A DNA stretch of 64,000 bases from the NCBI RefSeq assembly GCF_003841485.1, contig NZ_REFY01000002.1, positions 248,001-312,000 on the forward strand. Direction: 5' to 3'. The position numbers were made by a program, and so were the translations under genes. Under the pieces are notes generated by a model, which worked only from the letters and a program-made list of their open reading frames with translations, searched no databases and was not told the DNA's origin. Positions 45,029 through 52,902 of the stretch are shown in pieces (within the stretch, counting starts at the first letter, position 1; each line of letters begins with the position of its first letter). The DNA is from Natrarchaeobius halalkaliphilus. Lineage in GTDB: Archaea; Halobacteriota; Halobacteria; Halobacteriales; Natrialbaceae.

Positions 45029-45577
45029 TCACGGGAGGTTCTCAGTCACGTCAACGAGTTGCTCCTCGGTCCGCCAGCGATACAGTCGCCCTTTTTTCTC
45101 GAACAGTTCGAAGACGCCGTCCTGCATCCAACCAAACGGGTACGTTTCATCCTCATACTCTCGCTTGAGGACATGACTCTTCGAGAAGTACTCGGTCGTA
45201 CCGACGAGGAGTCCCTGTTCGACGAGGAAGTCGCTCGGTTCCTTCTCAGCGACGCCGACGAGGTAGGTCACGATATCGGCGATCAGGCAGAACTTCTGGA
45301 TGCTATTGTCCCACTCTCCACGGATGTCTACCATCCGGAAGGCATAGGTATCCTGGCGACGGTTAAGGCGGTCAACCACCAAGTTCAACCGACGAATTGG
45401 CTCTCGATCATAGTTCCCGAGCACAAAGTACGATCGATCGTTCTCGTAGACCAGTGTCAACTCGCTCAAAGCGTGGAGAATTTCCTCGTTGTCTGCCAAC
45501 GAGATTTCATCCTCATTGAGTTGGTCCTTAGCGCTCGTAAGAACCCCTTCAGGGACAGGCGACTCCTCGTCGGACAT
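45029..45577 (-). CDS. Unknown 182-aa haloarchaeal protein, possible Rossmann-like effector
   Basis: 182 aa. After an acidic N-terminus, SYFVLGNYDREPIRRLNLVV and DRLNRRQDTYAFRMVDIRGE give strand-helix-strand, then KFCLIADIVTYLVGVAEKEP and SDFLVEQGLLVGTTEYFSK look like the ADxV...ELG part of TIR/SLOG/deoxyribosyltransferase-like nucleotide-binding folds. That comparison is by eye. No signal peptide or membrane segment. It is divergent from a winged-helix regulator with operators between them, the layout of a regulated accessory module. A TATA box (CATAAATCATAT) lies about 30 bp upstream. Confidence 0.6.
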   Translation of the reverse strand: MSDEESPVPEGVLTSAKDQLNEDEISLADNEEILHALSELTLVYENDRSYFVLGNYDREPIRRLNLVVDRLNRRQDTYAFRMVDIRGEWDNSIQKFCLIADIVTYLVGVAEKEPSDFLVEQGLLVGTTEYFSKSHVLKREYEDETYPFGWMQDGVFELFEKKGRLYRWRTEEQLVDVTENLP

Positions 45578-45604
45578 ACACGGCCCTTCTCAGTGACGTG
45601 AAAT

Positions 45605-45616
45605 ATGATTTATGGA
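45605..45616 (-). promoter_or_regulatory. TATA box of the 182-aa gene
   Basis: On the minus strand CATAAATCATATTT sits about 28-40 bp before the ATG at 45577, predicting a leaderless transcript. A TTTACC half-site at 45621 lies immediately upstream, over the BRE. Confidence 0.5.
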
Positions 45617-45620
45617 GTAA

Positions 45621-45675
45621 TTTACCGAGTTGACCATAGCCTGGTTTACCCTTCGGTAATTTACCCGAGGGTAAA
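45621..45675. promoter_or_regulatory. Tandem palindromic operators between the divergent genes
   Basis: Three related TTTACC sites: a half-site at 45621-45626; TTACC-CTTC-GGTAA at 45646-45659; and a perfect 16-bp palindrome TTTACCCGAGGGTAAA at 45660-45675. The last abuts CTTAT at about 45679-45683, the probable TATA of the regulator gene, and the first abuts the TATA of the 182-aa gene. A dimeric winged-helix protein binding here would control both genes. Confidence 0.65.
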
Positions 45676-45706
45676 CTACTTATCACCGGGACGTATACCC
45701 TTCCAT

Positions 45707-46120
45707 ATGAGCACTAATCTGGAGGCTGCTAAAGGGACCAAACCTCGCGAACTGATCCACTTCGTCACCCAACAGACACGGTTCGCGCTCATCAACAACA
45801 TCCTCCAGCACCCCGAGCAACTCCCCTCGATGTACGAACTAGAGGAACTCAACCCCAGCGTGAGCGATGCCACTGTCTACAAGCATATCCAGAAGCTCAT
45901 CGATGCTGGCATCGTGAATGAAGTCGCGCTAGACGACGATCAGCGCCGGCAGGGCTACCCCTGGAAGTTCTACGGTCTTACAGAGGAGGGACGAGACTTC
46001 CTCGAGGAGCACAACCTGCTCGCCGCCGAGGAGACCCTCCAGCAAATCTACGAAACAATCTCCGACAAATCCGAAAAGATGGTCAAATACGAGAACGCAC
46101 CACGTCCCGACGAGTCGTAG
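45707..46120 (+). CDS. PadR/MarR-like winged-helix regulator
   Basis: 137 aa from ATG 45707. TRFALINNILQHPEQLPSMY, ELNPSVSDATVYKHIQKLID and FYGLTEEGRDFLEEH form a winged helix; the recognition helix is around SDATVYKHIQKL. The C-terminal helix ETLQQIYETISDKSEKM could dimerise. Codons use more A/T than the ribosomal genes nearby. It most likely controls itself and the divergent 182-aa gene through the palindromes at 45621-45675. Confidence 0.8.
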   Translation: MSTNLEAAKGTKPRELIHFVTQQTRFALINNILQHPEQLPSMYELEELNPSVSDATVYKHIQKLIDAGIVNEVALDDDQRRQGYPWKFYGLTEEGRDFLEEHNLLAAEETLQQIYETISDKSEKMVKYENAPRPDES

Positions 46121-46180
46121 TTGGTCACACTCTCCGCCCGCAGAAGAGAAACACGGTTATCCACGACAGATCGAAGCGCG

Positions 46181-46317
46181 TTATTCGCTCTCGAGGAGTT
46201 CGCCGACGTATTGATCTTCCTGTCCCTTCTCGACGAGACCTTTGTCGACGATGGTATCGAGGTTTGGGTACAACCGTCCGTGGTGGATATCCTTTTCGTA
46301 AGCACGATCCGGTCAAT
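46181..46317 (-). pseudogene. PadR-family regulator remnant
   Basis: Reading leftward to a TAA at 46181-46183, the frame gives AYEKDIHHGRLYPNLDTIVD, KGLVEKGQEDQYVGELLESE. HGRLYPNLDxLVxKGLVEK is the wing of PadR-type helix-turn-helix proteins. An in-frame stop lies just upstream at about 46318, and no start codon or N-terminal helix is present, so this is a broken 3' fragment. Confidence 0.65.
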
Positions 46318-46366
46318 CTTGTAGTTACTGTTCAGAAGAGTGTTCTCAGAATACCCCAGTAATCGG

Positions 46367-46537
46367 TCAGGACATCCCTTCGAAGTAAAGCCATTCGAGT
46401 AGATCCCTCTTCCACGTTTGGTGGTTTTTCTGGTATTTCTGATTATGCGCGCGCGTGTTGACCGATGCCTCTGTGGTTTCTTGGGCAGGGAGAAGAAAAT
46501 CAGAGTTAACTTCTCGCGCTTCCCGCTTGAACGTCAT
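46367..46537 (-). CDS. 56-aa small protein with a perfect Shine-Dalgarno
   Basis: From ATG 46537 to TGA at 46367-46369: MTFKREAREVNSDFLLPAQE, TTEASVNTRAHNQKYQKNHQ, TWKRDLLEWLYFEGMS. An in-frame TAA precedes the ATG directly and GGAGG lies 8 nt upstream, complementary to the 16S rRNA 3' end; few haloarchaeal genes have so clear a site. The protein is basic in the middle and Trp/Leu-rich at the end, unlike a random frame. It may be a complete small gene or the end of a lost one. No family is recognised. Confidence 0.55.
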   Translation of the reverse strand: MTFKREAREVNSDFLLPAQETTEASVNTRAHNQKYQKNHQTWKRDLLEWLYFEGMS

Positions 46538-46670
46538 TTACTGGCCTCCAGGCTACTTTTTGCACCCGCCTGTCAGTCGAAACGGTGTAATCGAATCGAT
46601 GGAATCATAGCCGTCTTCTTTCTTTGCTGAAGACGACAGAAAATGCAGAGTTCGGATCGGAGAGCCGGTG
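46538..46670. other. AT-rich stretch, nothing recognised
   Basis: No coding frame of substance on either strand. It includes the region upstream of the 56-aa gene, where GATTACACCG and GCAAAAAGTAG (minus strand) are possible promoter elements. Confidence 0.3.
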
Positions 46671-46692
46671 ATGCGCTGGCTGGGATTTGAAC
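46671..46692. repeat. attachment-site-like copy of the tRNA-Gly 3' end
   Basis: 22 bp identical to 46807-46828, i.e. the discriminator base, the 3' acceptor strand, the T-arm 3' strand and part of the T loop of the tRNA-Gly gene. Identity stops sharply on both sides. Such 3'-end duplications are left by tRNA-targeting integrases. The 114 bp between the copies contain CTCGCTCACGCTCACTTCG-type low-complexity repeats and a stray TTCAAATCC. No integrase is seen in the window. Confidence 0.65.
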
Positions 46693-46807
46693 AACGCGAA
46701 GACGGTCCTGCTCGCTCACGCTCACTTCGTTCGCTCGCGGGTGCGACTTCTCTCGTTCAAATCCAAGTTCGATTCCTCTCGCTCACGGAGTTGTTCGCGA
46801 AAGAAAT

Positions 46808-46878
46808 GCGCTGGCTGGGATTTGAACCCAGGTTGTGACCATGGCAAGGTCACGTGATACCACTACACTACCAGCGCC
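46808..46878 (-). tRNA. tRNA-Gly(GCC)
   Basis: On the minus strand a complete cloverleaf: acceptor GCGCTGG pairing with CCAGCGC, D-arm region TAGTGTAGTGG, anticodon stem GTGAC/GTCAC with loop CTTGCCATG (anticodon GCC), T-arm CTGGG-TTCAAAT-CCCAG and discriminator A. No intron. CCA is not encoded. A GTATAAG box on the other strand (46911-46917) lies about 35 bp upstream. Confidence 0.95.
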
Positions 46879-46910
46879 CCGTTGCACTCTTATCTACTCC
46901 CGGAGGGATG

Positions 46911-46917
46911 TATAAGG
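46911..46917 (-). promoter_or_regulatory. TATA box of tRNA-Gly
   Basis: CTTATAC on the minus strand, 33-39 bp before the tRNA 5' end. Confidence 0.5.
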
Positions 46918-47190
46918 GTTGCGAATCGGGTCACCATCGACAGAGGGACACACGAAAGCCGCTCGAACGACAGTCGACGCCGAGTGCGTTTCCTCGAGTC
47001 AGTTCGTGGAAAAACCGGTGAGTCGATGTGACGCTCGGGACGACGGTTTGCCAGTCGTGAGTGTGTGCCCGTTCACCACGAATTCGTGGGTGTGAGGGGT
47101 TCACAGCCGTGATCGAATCCGCTATCCTTTTAAGACCTTGTCCGCAACACATCGCTACAGTCTAGTGACGCGGCGCCGAAGCGTTTCGGC
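46918..47190. promoter_or_regulatory. Leader region of the ribosomal operon
   Basis: 273 bp without a gene. CCTTTTAAGACC at 47126-47137 is a good TATA element about 54-60 bp before the first start codon at 47191. Upstream, a perfect 14-bp palindrome CCACGAATTCGTGG at 47076-47089 sits about 40 bp before the TATA, where an activator would bind. Confidence 0.5.
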
Positions 47191-48060
47191 ATGACCGTCA
47201 GCGTACTCGTTCCGTCGTCACTGACCCGGGAAGCCGAGGACAAACGCGAGGCAACTCGCAAACTCGGATACGTCGCCCGCGCGGCGACGGTCTTCCGGGC
47301 CGATCGCCTGCTCGTCTACCCCGACCGGGGCGGCGAAACAGGTCGATTCGACGGCGGGTTCGTACACACCGTCTTGCGGTACGCCGCAACGCCTCCGTAC
47401 CTCCGAAACGAGGTCTGGGGGATGCGGGACGAACTGGAGTACGTGGGCGTCTTGCCCCCGCTCCGCGCCGCGTCGCAGACCGGCTCCGAATCGAACGGTT
47501 CGGGGTCGACAAGACAAGGGATCGTGACCGAGGTCGGACCTGATCAGCGCGTCCGGGTCAATTGCGGCTTGCAACACCCGATCTCCCTCAACGTGCCTTC
47601 CCAAATGAAGGTCGTCGAGGGTGAGCGCGTGACAGTCAGGATCTCTTCGCGACGACCGGTCCGGGCGAAACTCGAGGACAGTCCCCTACCGGGGCTCGTC
47701 GTCGAGCGGACGGACCTTTCGACAGCACTCGGCCGTGAGGACGCTGGCGTGTGTATCGCAGCCTCTCGATTCGGTGAGGAGCTCACCGTCGGGAGACTCG
47801 AGACGCTGGCCGGACGCATCGAGCGGGACGGGCTGACCGTCGCGTTCGGCGCGCCCGAGAGAGGGCTGCCGGACATCTTCGGAATCGAGGCGTCGACCGT
47901 TTCCTCGAGCGACGAGGGGACGACCGACGACGGAGTCGAACCCACAGCCGATCCGGGGTTCGACCTCTGGCTAAACACGGTTCCGGATCAGGGAAGCGAG
48001 GTGATTCGAACGGAGGAGGCTCTGTTCGCGTCGCTCGCTCCCCTCTCACTCAGAGAGTGA
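47191..48060 (+). CDS. SPOUT-family RNA methyltransferase-like protein
   Basis: 289 aa. The start MTVSVLVPSSLTREAEDKRE, then ATRKLGYVARAATVFRADRL (N-domain), RQGIVTEVGPDQRVRVNCGL with an inserted OB-like beta-barrel, and a C-terminal RLETLAGRIERDGLTVAFGA, PERGLPDIFG, FDLWLNTVPDQGSEVIRTEE typical of the DUF171/SPOUT knot that ends with the NTIP(Q/D) motif. The family is thought to methylate rRNA uridine N3. It heads the S10 operon, four bases before rpl3, as in other haloarchaea. Confidence 0.85.
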   Translation: MTVSVLVPSSLTREAEDKREATRKLGYVARAATVFRADRLLVYPDRGGETGRFDGGFVHTVLRYAATPPYLRNEVWGMRDELEYVGVLPPLRAASQTGSESNGSGSTRQGIVTEVGPDQRVRVNCGLQHPISLNVPSQMKVVEGERVTVRISSRRPVRAKLEDSPLPGLVVERTDLSTALGREDAGVCIAASRFGEELTVGRLETLAGRIERDGLTVAFGAPERGLPDIFGIEASTVSSSDEGTTDDGVEPTADPGFDLWLNTVPDQGSEVIRTEEALFASLAPLSLRE

Positions 48061-48064
48061 TAGA

Positions 48065-49087
48065 ATGCCACAACCAAACGCACCACGCAAAGGCTCACTC
48101 GGGTTCGGCCCACGACAGCGTGCGACCAGCGAGGTCCCGCGCTTCAATTCGTGGCCGGACGACGACGGACAGCCGACGCTCCAGGGCTTCGCGGGCTACA
48201 AGGCCGGCATGACCCACGTCGTGATGGTCGACGACAAAGCGAACTCGTCGACCGAGGGGATGGAACAGACCGTCCCCGTAACGATCGTGGAGACGCCGCC
48301 GATGCGCGCCGTTGCCCTGCGTGCGTACGAAAACACACCGTACGGTATGAAACCGGTAACCGAGGTCTGGACCGACGAGTTCACGCCCGAACTCGACCGC
48401 GTTCTCGACCTTCCCGGCGATGACTACGATACCGACGCCGCCGCGGACGAACTCCGTGGCCTCCTCGAGGAGGGACGCGTCGACGACGTTCGCGTCATCA
48501 CGCACACGGTTCCCGGCGACATCCCATCGGTGCCCAAGAAGAAACCGGACGTTATGGAGACGCGCGTCGGCGGGGGTTCCGCCGACGAGCGCCTCGAGTA
48601 CGCCCTCGAGTTACTCGACGAGGACGGCGGCGAGCACGTCATGAACGACGTCTTCCGCGCCGGCGAGTACGTCGACGCAAGCGGCGTCACGAAAGGGAAA
48701 GGAACCCAGGGTCCCGTCAAGCGATGGGGGGTCCAGAAACGCAAGGGCAAGCACGCCCGGCAGGGCTGGCGTCGCCGTATCGGCAACCTCGGCCCCTGGA
48801 ACCCGTCTCGTGTTCGTTCGACGGTTCCCCAGCAGGGACAGACCGGCTACCACCAGCGGACGGAACTGAACAAGCGCCTCGTCGACATCGGCGACGGCGC
48901 GGACGCGACGGTCGACGGCGGCTTCGTCAACTACGGCGAAGTCGACGGACCGCACGCGTTGATCAAGGGTTCGCTTCCCGGGCCACAGAGGCGTCTCGTG
49001 CGCTTCCGCCCGGCGATCCGACCCGGAGACCAGCCGCGCCTCGATCCCGAGGTTCGGTACGTCTCCACCGCATCCAACCAGGGCTGA
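48065..49087 (+). CDS. rpl3: 50S ribosomal protein uL3
   Basis: 340 aa. PQPNAPRKGSLGFGPRQRAT, FAGYKAGMTHVVMVDDKANS, the central GVTKGKGTQGPVKRWGVQKR, and RRIGNLGPWNPSRV are signature stretches; the rRNA-contacting loop around the peptidyl-transferase centre is included. Archaeal/eukaryotic length (about 330-340 aa). It follows the SPOUT gene by 4 bp. Confidence 0.97.
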   Translation: MPQPNAPRKGSLGFGPRQRATSEVPRFNSWPDDDGQPTLQGFAGYKAGMTHVVMVDDKANSSTEGMEQTVPVTIVETPPMRAVALRAYENTPYGMKPVTEVWTDEFTPELDRVLDLPGDDYDTDAAADELRGLLEEGRVDDVRVITHTVPGDIPSVPKKKPDVMETRVGGGSADERLEYALELLDEDGGEHVMNDVFRAGEYVDASGVTKGKGTQGPVKRWGVQKRKGKHARQGWRRRIGNLGPWNPSRVRSTVPQQGQTGYHQRTELNKRLVDIGDGADATVDGGFVNYGEVDGPHALIKGSLPGPQRRLVRFRPAIRPGDQPRLDPEVRYVSTASNQG

Positions 49088-49093
49088 TAGACT

Positions 49094-49846
49094 ATGGAAG
49101 CAACAGTACGAGACCTGGACGGCGGCGACGCGGGCTCGGTTACACTCCCGGCGGTCTTCGAGACCCAGTACCGCCCGGATCTGATCGCTCGCGCCGTTCG
49201 TGTCGCCCAGGCGAACCGAACACAGGACTACGGCGCCGACGAGTTCGCCGGCAAGCGGACGCCGGCCGAATCGCTCGGGAGCGGTCGCGGGATGGCTCAC
49301 GTTCCACGACAGGACGGACGCGCTCGGCGCGTCCCACAGGCTGTCAAAGGACGAAAGGCACACCCGCCGAAAGCCGAAAAGGACTGGACCGAATCGATCA
49401 ACACGAAAGAACGAAAACTGGCCATCCGCAGCGCGATCGCTGCGACGGCCGACGCAGAAGTCGTCGCCGAACGCGGCCACGAGTTCGACGACGACGCCGA
49501 GATTCCGGTCGTCGTCGCAGACGAGTTCGAAGACCTCACGAAGACGAACGAGGTCGTCTCCTTCCTCGAGGCAGCCGGTCTCGAGGCGGATATCGAACGC
49601 GCTGACGAGGGTCGAAGCGTCCGATCCGGACAGGGGAAAGCCCGTGGCCGGAAGTACAAGACGCCGACGTCGATCCTCTTCGTGACCGCGAGCGAGACCG
49701 GGCCGTCCCGTGCGGCGCGAAACCTCGCCGGGGCGGACGTCGCGACCGCGGCGGAGGTCAACGCGGAAGACCTCGCACCCGGAACGCAGCCGGGTCGACT
49801 CACCGTCTGGACCGAGAGCGCACTCGAGGAGGTGGCCGACCGATGA
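49094..49846 (+). CDS. rpl4: 50S ribosomal protein uL4
   Basis: 250 aa. EATVRDLDGGDAGSVTLPAV and the conserved RGMAHVPRQDGRARRVPQAV loop, then AHPPKAEKDWTESINTKERK. The extended basic loop reaches the exit tunnel. Its stop overlaps the rpl23 ATG by 4 bases. Confidence 0.97.
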   Translation: MEATVRDLDGGDAGSVTLPAVFETQYRPDLIARAVRVAQANRTQDYGADEFAGKRTPAESLGSGRGMAHVPRQDGRARRVPQAVKGRKAHPPKAEKDWTESINTKERKLAIRSAIAATADAEVVAERGHEFDDDAEIPVVVADEFEDLTKTNEVVSFLEAAGLEADIERADEGRSVRSGQGKARGRKYKTPTSILFVTASETGPSRAARNLAGADVATAAEVNAEDLAPGTQPGRLTVWTESALEEVADR

Positions 49847-50097
49847 GTTCGATCATCGAACACCCGCTCGTGACGGAGAAGGCGATGAACGACATGGACT
49901 TCGAGAACAAGCTCCAGTTCGTCGTCAATCCGGATGCGACCAAACCCGAGATCCGGGACGTGGTCGAATCTCGATTCGACGTTGGAGTCGATTCCATCAA
50001 CACGCAGCTAACGATGAAGGGCAAAAAGAAAGCAATCGTCAAACTCTCCGAGGACGACGACGCTCAGGAAGTCGCCTCGCGAATCGGGGTGTTCTGA
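49843..50097 (+). CDS. rpl23: 50S ribosomal protein uL23
   Basis: 84 aa. MSSIIEHPLVTEKAMNDMDF and ATKPEIRDVVESRFDVGVDS, normal archaeal length, at the exit-tunnel docking site for SRP. It overlaps rpl4 by 4 bases. Confidence 0.97.
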   Translation: MSSIIEHPLVTEKAMNDMDFENKLQFVVNPDATKPEIRDVVESRFDVGVDSINTQLTMKGKKKAIVKLSEDDDAQEVASRIGVF

Positions 50098-50099
50098 CG

Positions 50100-50819
50100 A
50101 TGGGACGACGAATCTTCGGACAACGACGTGGCCGCGGGACGCCGACGTTCCGTGCCCCGTCACACCGGTACAAGGCGAAGCTCGAACACAAGAAAGAAGA
50201 AAGCGACGTCGTTCGCGGGACGGTCGTGGACATCGAACACGATCCAGCTCGCTCGGCCCCGATCGCTGCCGTCGAATTCGACGACGGCGATCAGCGTCTT
50301 ATCCTCGCTCCGGAGGGCATCTCCGTCGGAGAGGAGCTACAGGTCGGAGTCTCAGCCGAGATTAAACCCGGCAACACGCTCCCGCTCGCGGAGATTCCCG
50401 AAGGAGTTCCGGTCTGTAACGTCGAGGCGAACCCCGGCGACGGCGGCCGATTCGCCCGTGCATCGGGAACGAACGCTGACCTGATCACCCACGACCGCAA
50501 CGCGGCGGTCGTCCAGTTGCCAAGCGGTGAGGTCAAGCGCCTCGATCCGCAGTGTCGTGCCACCATCGGCGTCGTCGCCGGCGGTGGCCGCACGGAGAAA
50601 CCGATGGTCAAAGCAGGAAACAAGTATCACAAGATGAGAGCACGGGGCACGAAATGGCCTCGCGTCCGTGGTGTCGCGATGAACGCCGTCGACCACCCTT
50701 TCGGTGGCGGTGGCCGACAGCACCCCGGCAAACCGAAGTCCGTCTCGCGGGATGCCCCGCCGGGACGGAAGGTCGGTGACATCTCCTCGCGCCGAACCGG
50801 CCGAGGTGGAAACAAATGA
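50100..50819 (+). CDS. rpl2: 50S ribosomal protein uL2
   Basis: 239 aa from ATG 50100. [20 protein letters not shown], then [20 protein letters not shown] and the conserved [20 protein letters not shown], containing the essential His next to the peptidyl-transferase centre. The stop overlaps rps19 by 4 bases. Confidence 0.97.
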   Translation: MGRRIFGQRRGRGTPTFRAPSHRYKAKLEHKKEESDVVRGTVVDIEHDPARSAPIAAVEFDDGDQRLILAPEGISVGEELQVGVSAEIKPGNTLPLAEIPEGVPVCNVEANPGDGGRFARASGTNADLITHDRNAAVVQLPSGEVKRLDPQCRATIGVVAGGGRTEKPMVKAGNKYHKMRARGTKWPRVRGVAMNAVDHPFGGGGRQHPGKPKSVSRDAPPGRKVGDISSRRTGRGGNK

Positions 50820-51241
50820 GTCAGGAGTACCGAACCGGCCGTGAGGGTGATGAGTTCACCTACCGCGGCCACACGCTCGAGGAGCTGCAGGATCTGGAGC
50901 TCGAGGACGTCGCGGAACTGCTGCCCGCACGAAAGCGGCGAAGTATCGAACGCGGTCTCTCCGTCGAGAAGCAGAAGCTTCTCGAGAAGGGCCGCGAGAA
51001 AGGCGAAGAAGAGACGGCGAACGCGCCGATCCGAACCCACCTGCGGGATATGCCGATCCTGCCGGAGTTCGTCGGACTGACCTTCGAAGTGTACAACGGC
51101 CAGTCCTTCGAGCGCGTTCGCGTCGAACCCGAGATGATCGGACACTATCTCGGCGAGTTCCAGCTGACCCGCACGTCCGTCGAACACGGACAGGCCGGGA
51201 TCGGTGCGACTCGATCTTCGAAGTTCGTCCCACTGAAGTGA
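50816..51241 (+). CDS. rps19: 30S ribosomal protein uS19
   Basis: 141 aa. [20 protein letters not shown], then [20 protein letters not shown] and [20 protein letters not shown], the head-domain protein contacting the decoding tRNA. Archaeal length; an N-terminal extension about 30 aa longer than bacterial S19. Confidence 0.97.
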   Translation: MSQEYRTGREGDEFTYRGHTLEELQDLELEDVAELLPARKRRSIERGLSVEKQKLLEKGREKGEEETANAPIRTHLRDMPILPEFVGLTFEVYNGQSFERVRVEPEMIGHYLGEFQLTRTSVEHGQAGIGATRSSKFVPLK

Positions 51242-51248
51242 TCCACGC

Positions 51249-51746
51249 ATGGGAATCAACTACTCAGTCGACGCCGATCCGGAGACGACCGCGAGAGCGA
51301 TGCTCCGGGAGCGTCACATGAGCCACAAGCACAGCAAGGAAATCGCACGCGAACTGAAGGGACGAACCATCGACGACGCGCGGGCGTACCTTCAGGACGT
51401 CATCGACGGCGAGCGCTCAGTTCCGTTCCGATCTCACAACAGCGGCGTCGGTCACCGCTCGGATATCGACGGCTGGGACGCCGGCCGCTATCCCGAGAAG
51501 GTTTCCAACGAGTTCCTCGAACTACTCGAGAACGTCGAGGCCAACGCGGACCATCAGGGCTTCGACGGCGCATCGATGGAAATCGTTCACGTCGCCGCCC
51601 ACAAGGTCGGTGAATCGGTCGGGCGCAAACCCCGCGCGATGGGGCGAGCGTCGGCCTGGAACACGCCCGAAGTCGACGTCGAAATCGTCGTCGGCGAGGA
51701 GCCACGCTCCTCGGACGAGGACGGTTCTACGGAGGATAATAACTAA
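51249..51746 (+). CDS. rpl22: 50S ribosomal protein uL22
   Basis: 165 aa. MGINYSVDADPETTARAMLR, SHKHSKEIARELKGRTIDDA, then GRASAWNTPEVDVEIVVGEE with the hairpin that lines the exit tunnel. Its stop overlaps the ATG of rps3 by one base. Confidence 0.97.
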   Translation: MGINYSVDADPETTARAMLRERHMSHKHSKEIARELKGRTIDDARAYLQDVIDGERSVPFRSHNSGVGHRSDIDGWDAGRYPEKVSNEFLELLENVEANADHQGFDGASMEIVHVAAHKVGESVGRKPRAMGRASAWNTPEVDVEIVVGEEPRSSDEDGSTEDNN

Positions 51747-52696
51747 TGGCTGACGAACACCAGTTCATCGAAAACGGCCTGCAGCGGTCACAGATCAACG
51801 AGTTCTTCAGCGAAGAACTCGGCCGTGCAGGGTACGGTGGCATGGACGTCGCCAAAACGCCGATGGGAACCCAGATCGTTCTCAAGGCCGAAAAGCCCGG
51901 GATGGTCATCGGCAAAGGCGGCGAGAACATTCGGAAAGTCACGACCGCACTCGAGGAGAAGTTCAACCTCGAGGATCCACAGATCGACGTTCAGGAAGTC
52001 GAGGAACCGGACCTCAACGCACGGATCGTCGCGGATCGACTGGCCAACGCACTCGAGCGTGGCTGGTACTTCCGGAAAGCCGGTCACACGACGATCGACC
52101 GGATCATGGAGGCCGGCGCGCTCGGCGCAGAGATCGTCCTCTCGGGGAAAGTCACGGGCGCACGGTCGCGCGTGGAGAAGTTCAACCGAGGCTACATCAA
52201 GCACAACGGCGAACCCGCCGAGGAGATCGTCGACGAGGGACAGGGCGTCGCCGTCATGAAACTCGGAACGATCGGCGTCACGGTGAAGATTATCCCGCCG
52301 AACGCCGAACTCCCCGACGACTTCCGCATTCTCGAAGATCTCGATCCCGAAGAAGTCGTTCCGGACGCCGTCGAGGCCAACGAGGCCGAGGGTGTCGAGG
52401 AACTCCTCGAGGGCGAACCCGAGGAGGCCGAGGCTACCGAGAGCGGTGCCGAAGCGCCTGCCGAGGACGCCGTCGAGCCCGAACCGGCGGTCGACGAAGA
52501 AGACATCGAGGAGGTCATCGAGGAAGAGGTCTCGGATGACGACGAAGAAGAGGTCGAGACTCCAGCCGAGTCACCGATCGAAGAGGATCTGGACGAACTC
52601 GAGGAGGACGTCGAAGCCGAAGCCGAGGAGCTGATGGCGGAGATGGACGACGACGAGGCCGACTCGGACGAACCCGACGAGGGAGGTGACGCCTGA
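51746..52696 (+). CDS. rps3: 30S ribosomal protein uS3
   Basis: 316 aa. KH type-II domain with [20 protein letters not shown] near 50-70, then [20 protein letters not shown] and the [21 protein letters not shown]-domain. From about 210 the protein becomes an acidic, repetitive tail (Glu/Asp/Ala), typical of haloarchaeal S3 and longer than elsewhere. One-base overlap with rpl29. Confidence 0.97.
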   Translation: MADEHQFIENGLQRSQINEFFSEELGRAGYGGMDVAKTPMGTQIVLKAEKPGMVIGKGGENIRKVTTALEEKFNLEDPQIDVQEVEEPDLNARIVADRLANALERGWYFRKAGHTTIDRIMEAGALGAEIVLSGKVTGARSRVEKFNRGYIKHNGEPAEEIVDEGQGVAVMKLGTIGVTVKIIPPNAELPDDFRILEDLDPEEVVPDAVEANEAEGVEELLEGEPEEAEATESGAEAPAEDAVEPEPAVDEEDIEEVIEEEVSDDDEEEVETPAESPIEEDLDELEEDVEAEAEELMAEMDDDEADSDEPDEGGDA

Positions 52697-52902
52697 TGGC
52701 GATCATCCACGTCGAGGAGATCCGCGACATGACCGCCGCCGAGCGAGAGGAGGAACTCGAGGAGCTCGAAACCGAGCTGCTGAACGCGAAGTCCGTCCTC
52801 GCGGCCGGTGGTGCCCCGGAGAACCCGGGTCGAATCGGAGAACTCGGTCGCACGATCGCGCGGATCAAAACGATCCAGCGTGAGGAAGGTGATTTCGAAT
52901 GA
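52696..52902 (+). CDS. rpl29: 50S ribosomal protein uL29
   Basis: 68 aa. [40 protein letters not shown] and [20 protein letters not shown], a two-helix hairpin. Its stop is overlapped by an ATG (ATGA) starting a 13-codon ORF described separately. Confidence 0.96.
   Translation: MAIIHVEEIRDMTAAEREEELEELETELLNAKSVLAAGGAPENPGRIGELGRTIARIKTIQREEGDFE

Noticed and set aside
46418-46630. 70-aa plus-strand frame with a hydrophobic start
   Set aside because: Opposite the 56-aa gene, which has the Shine-Dalgarno site and better composition.
46693-46806. A second, degenerate tRNA
   Set aside because: Only a T-arm-like TTCAAATCC is present; no acceptor or anticodon stem can be drawn.
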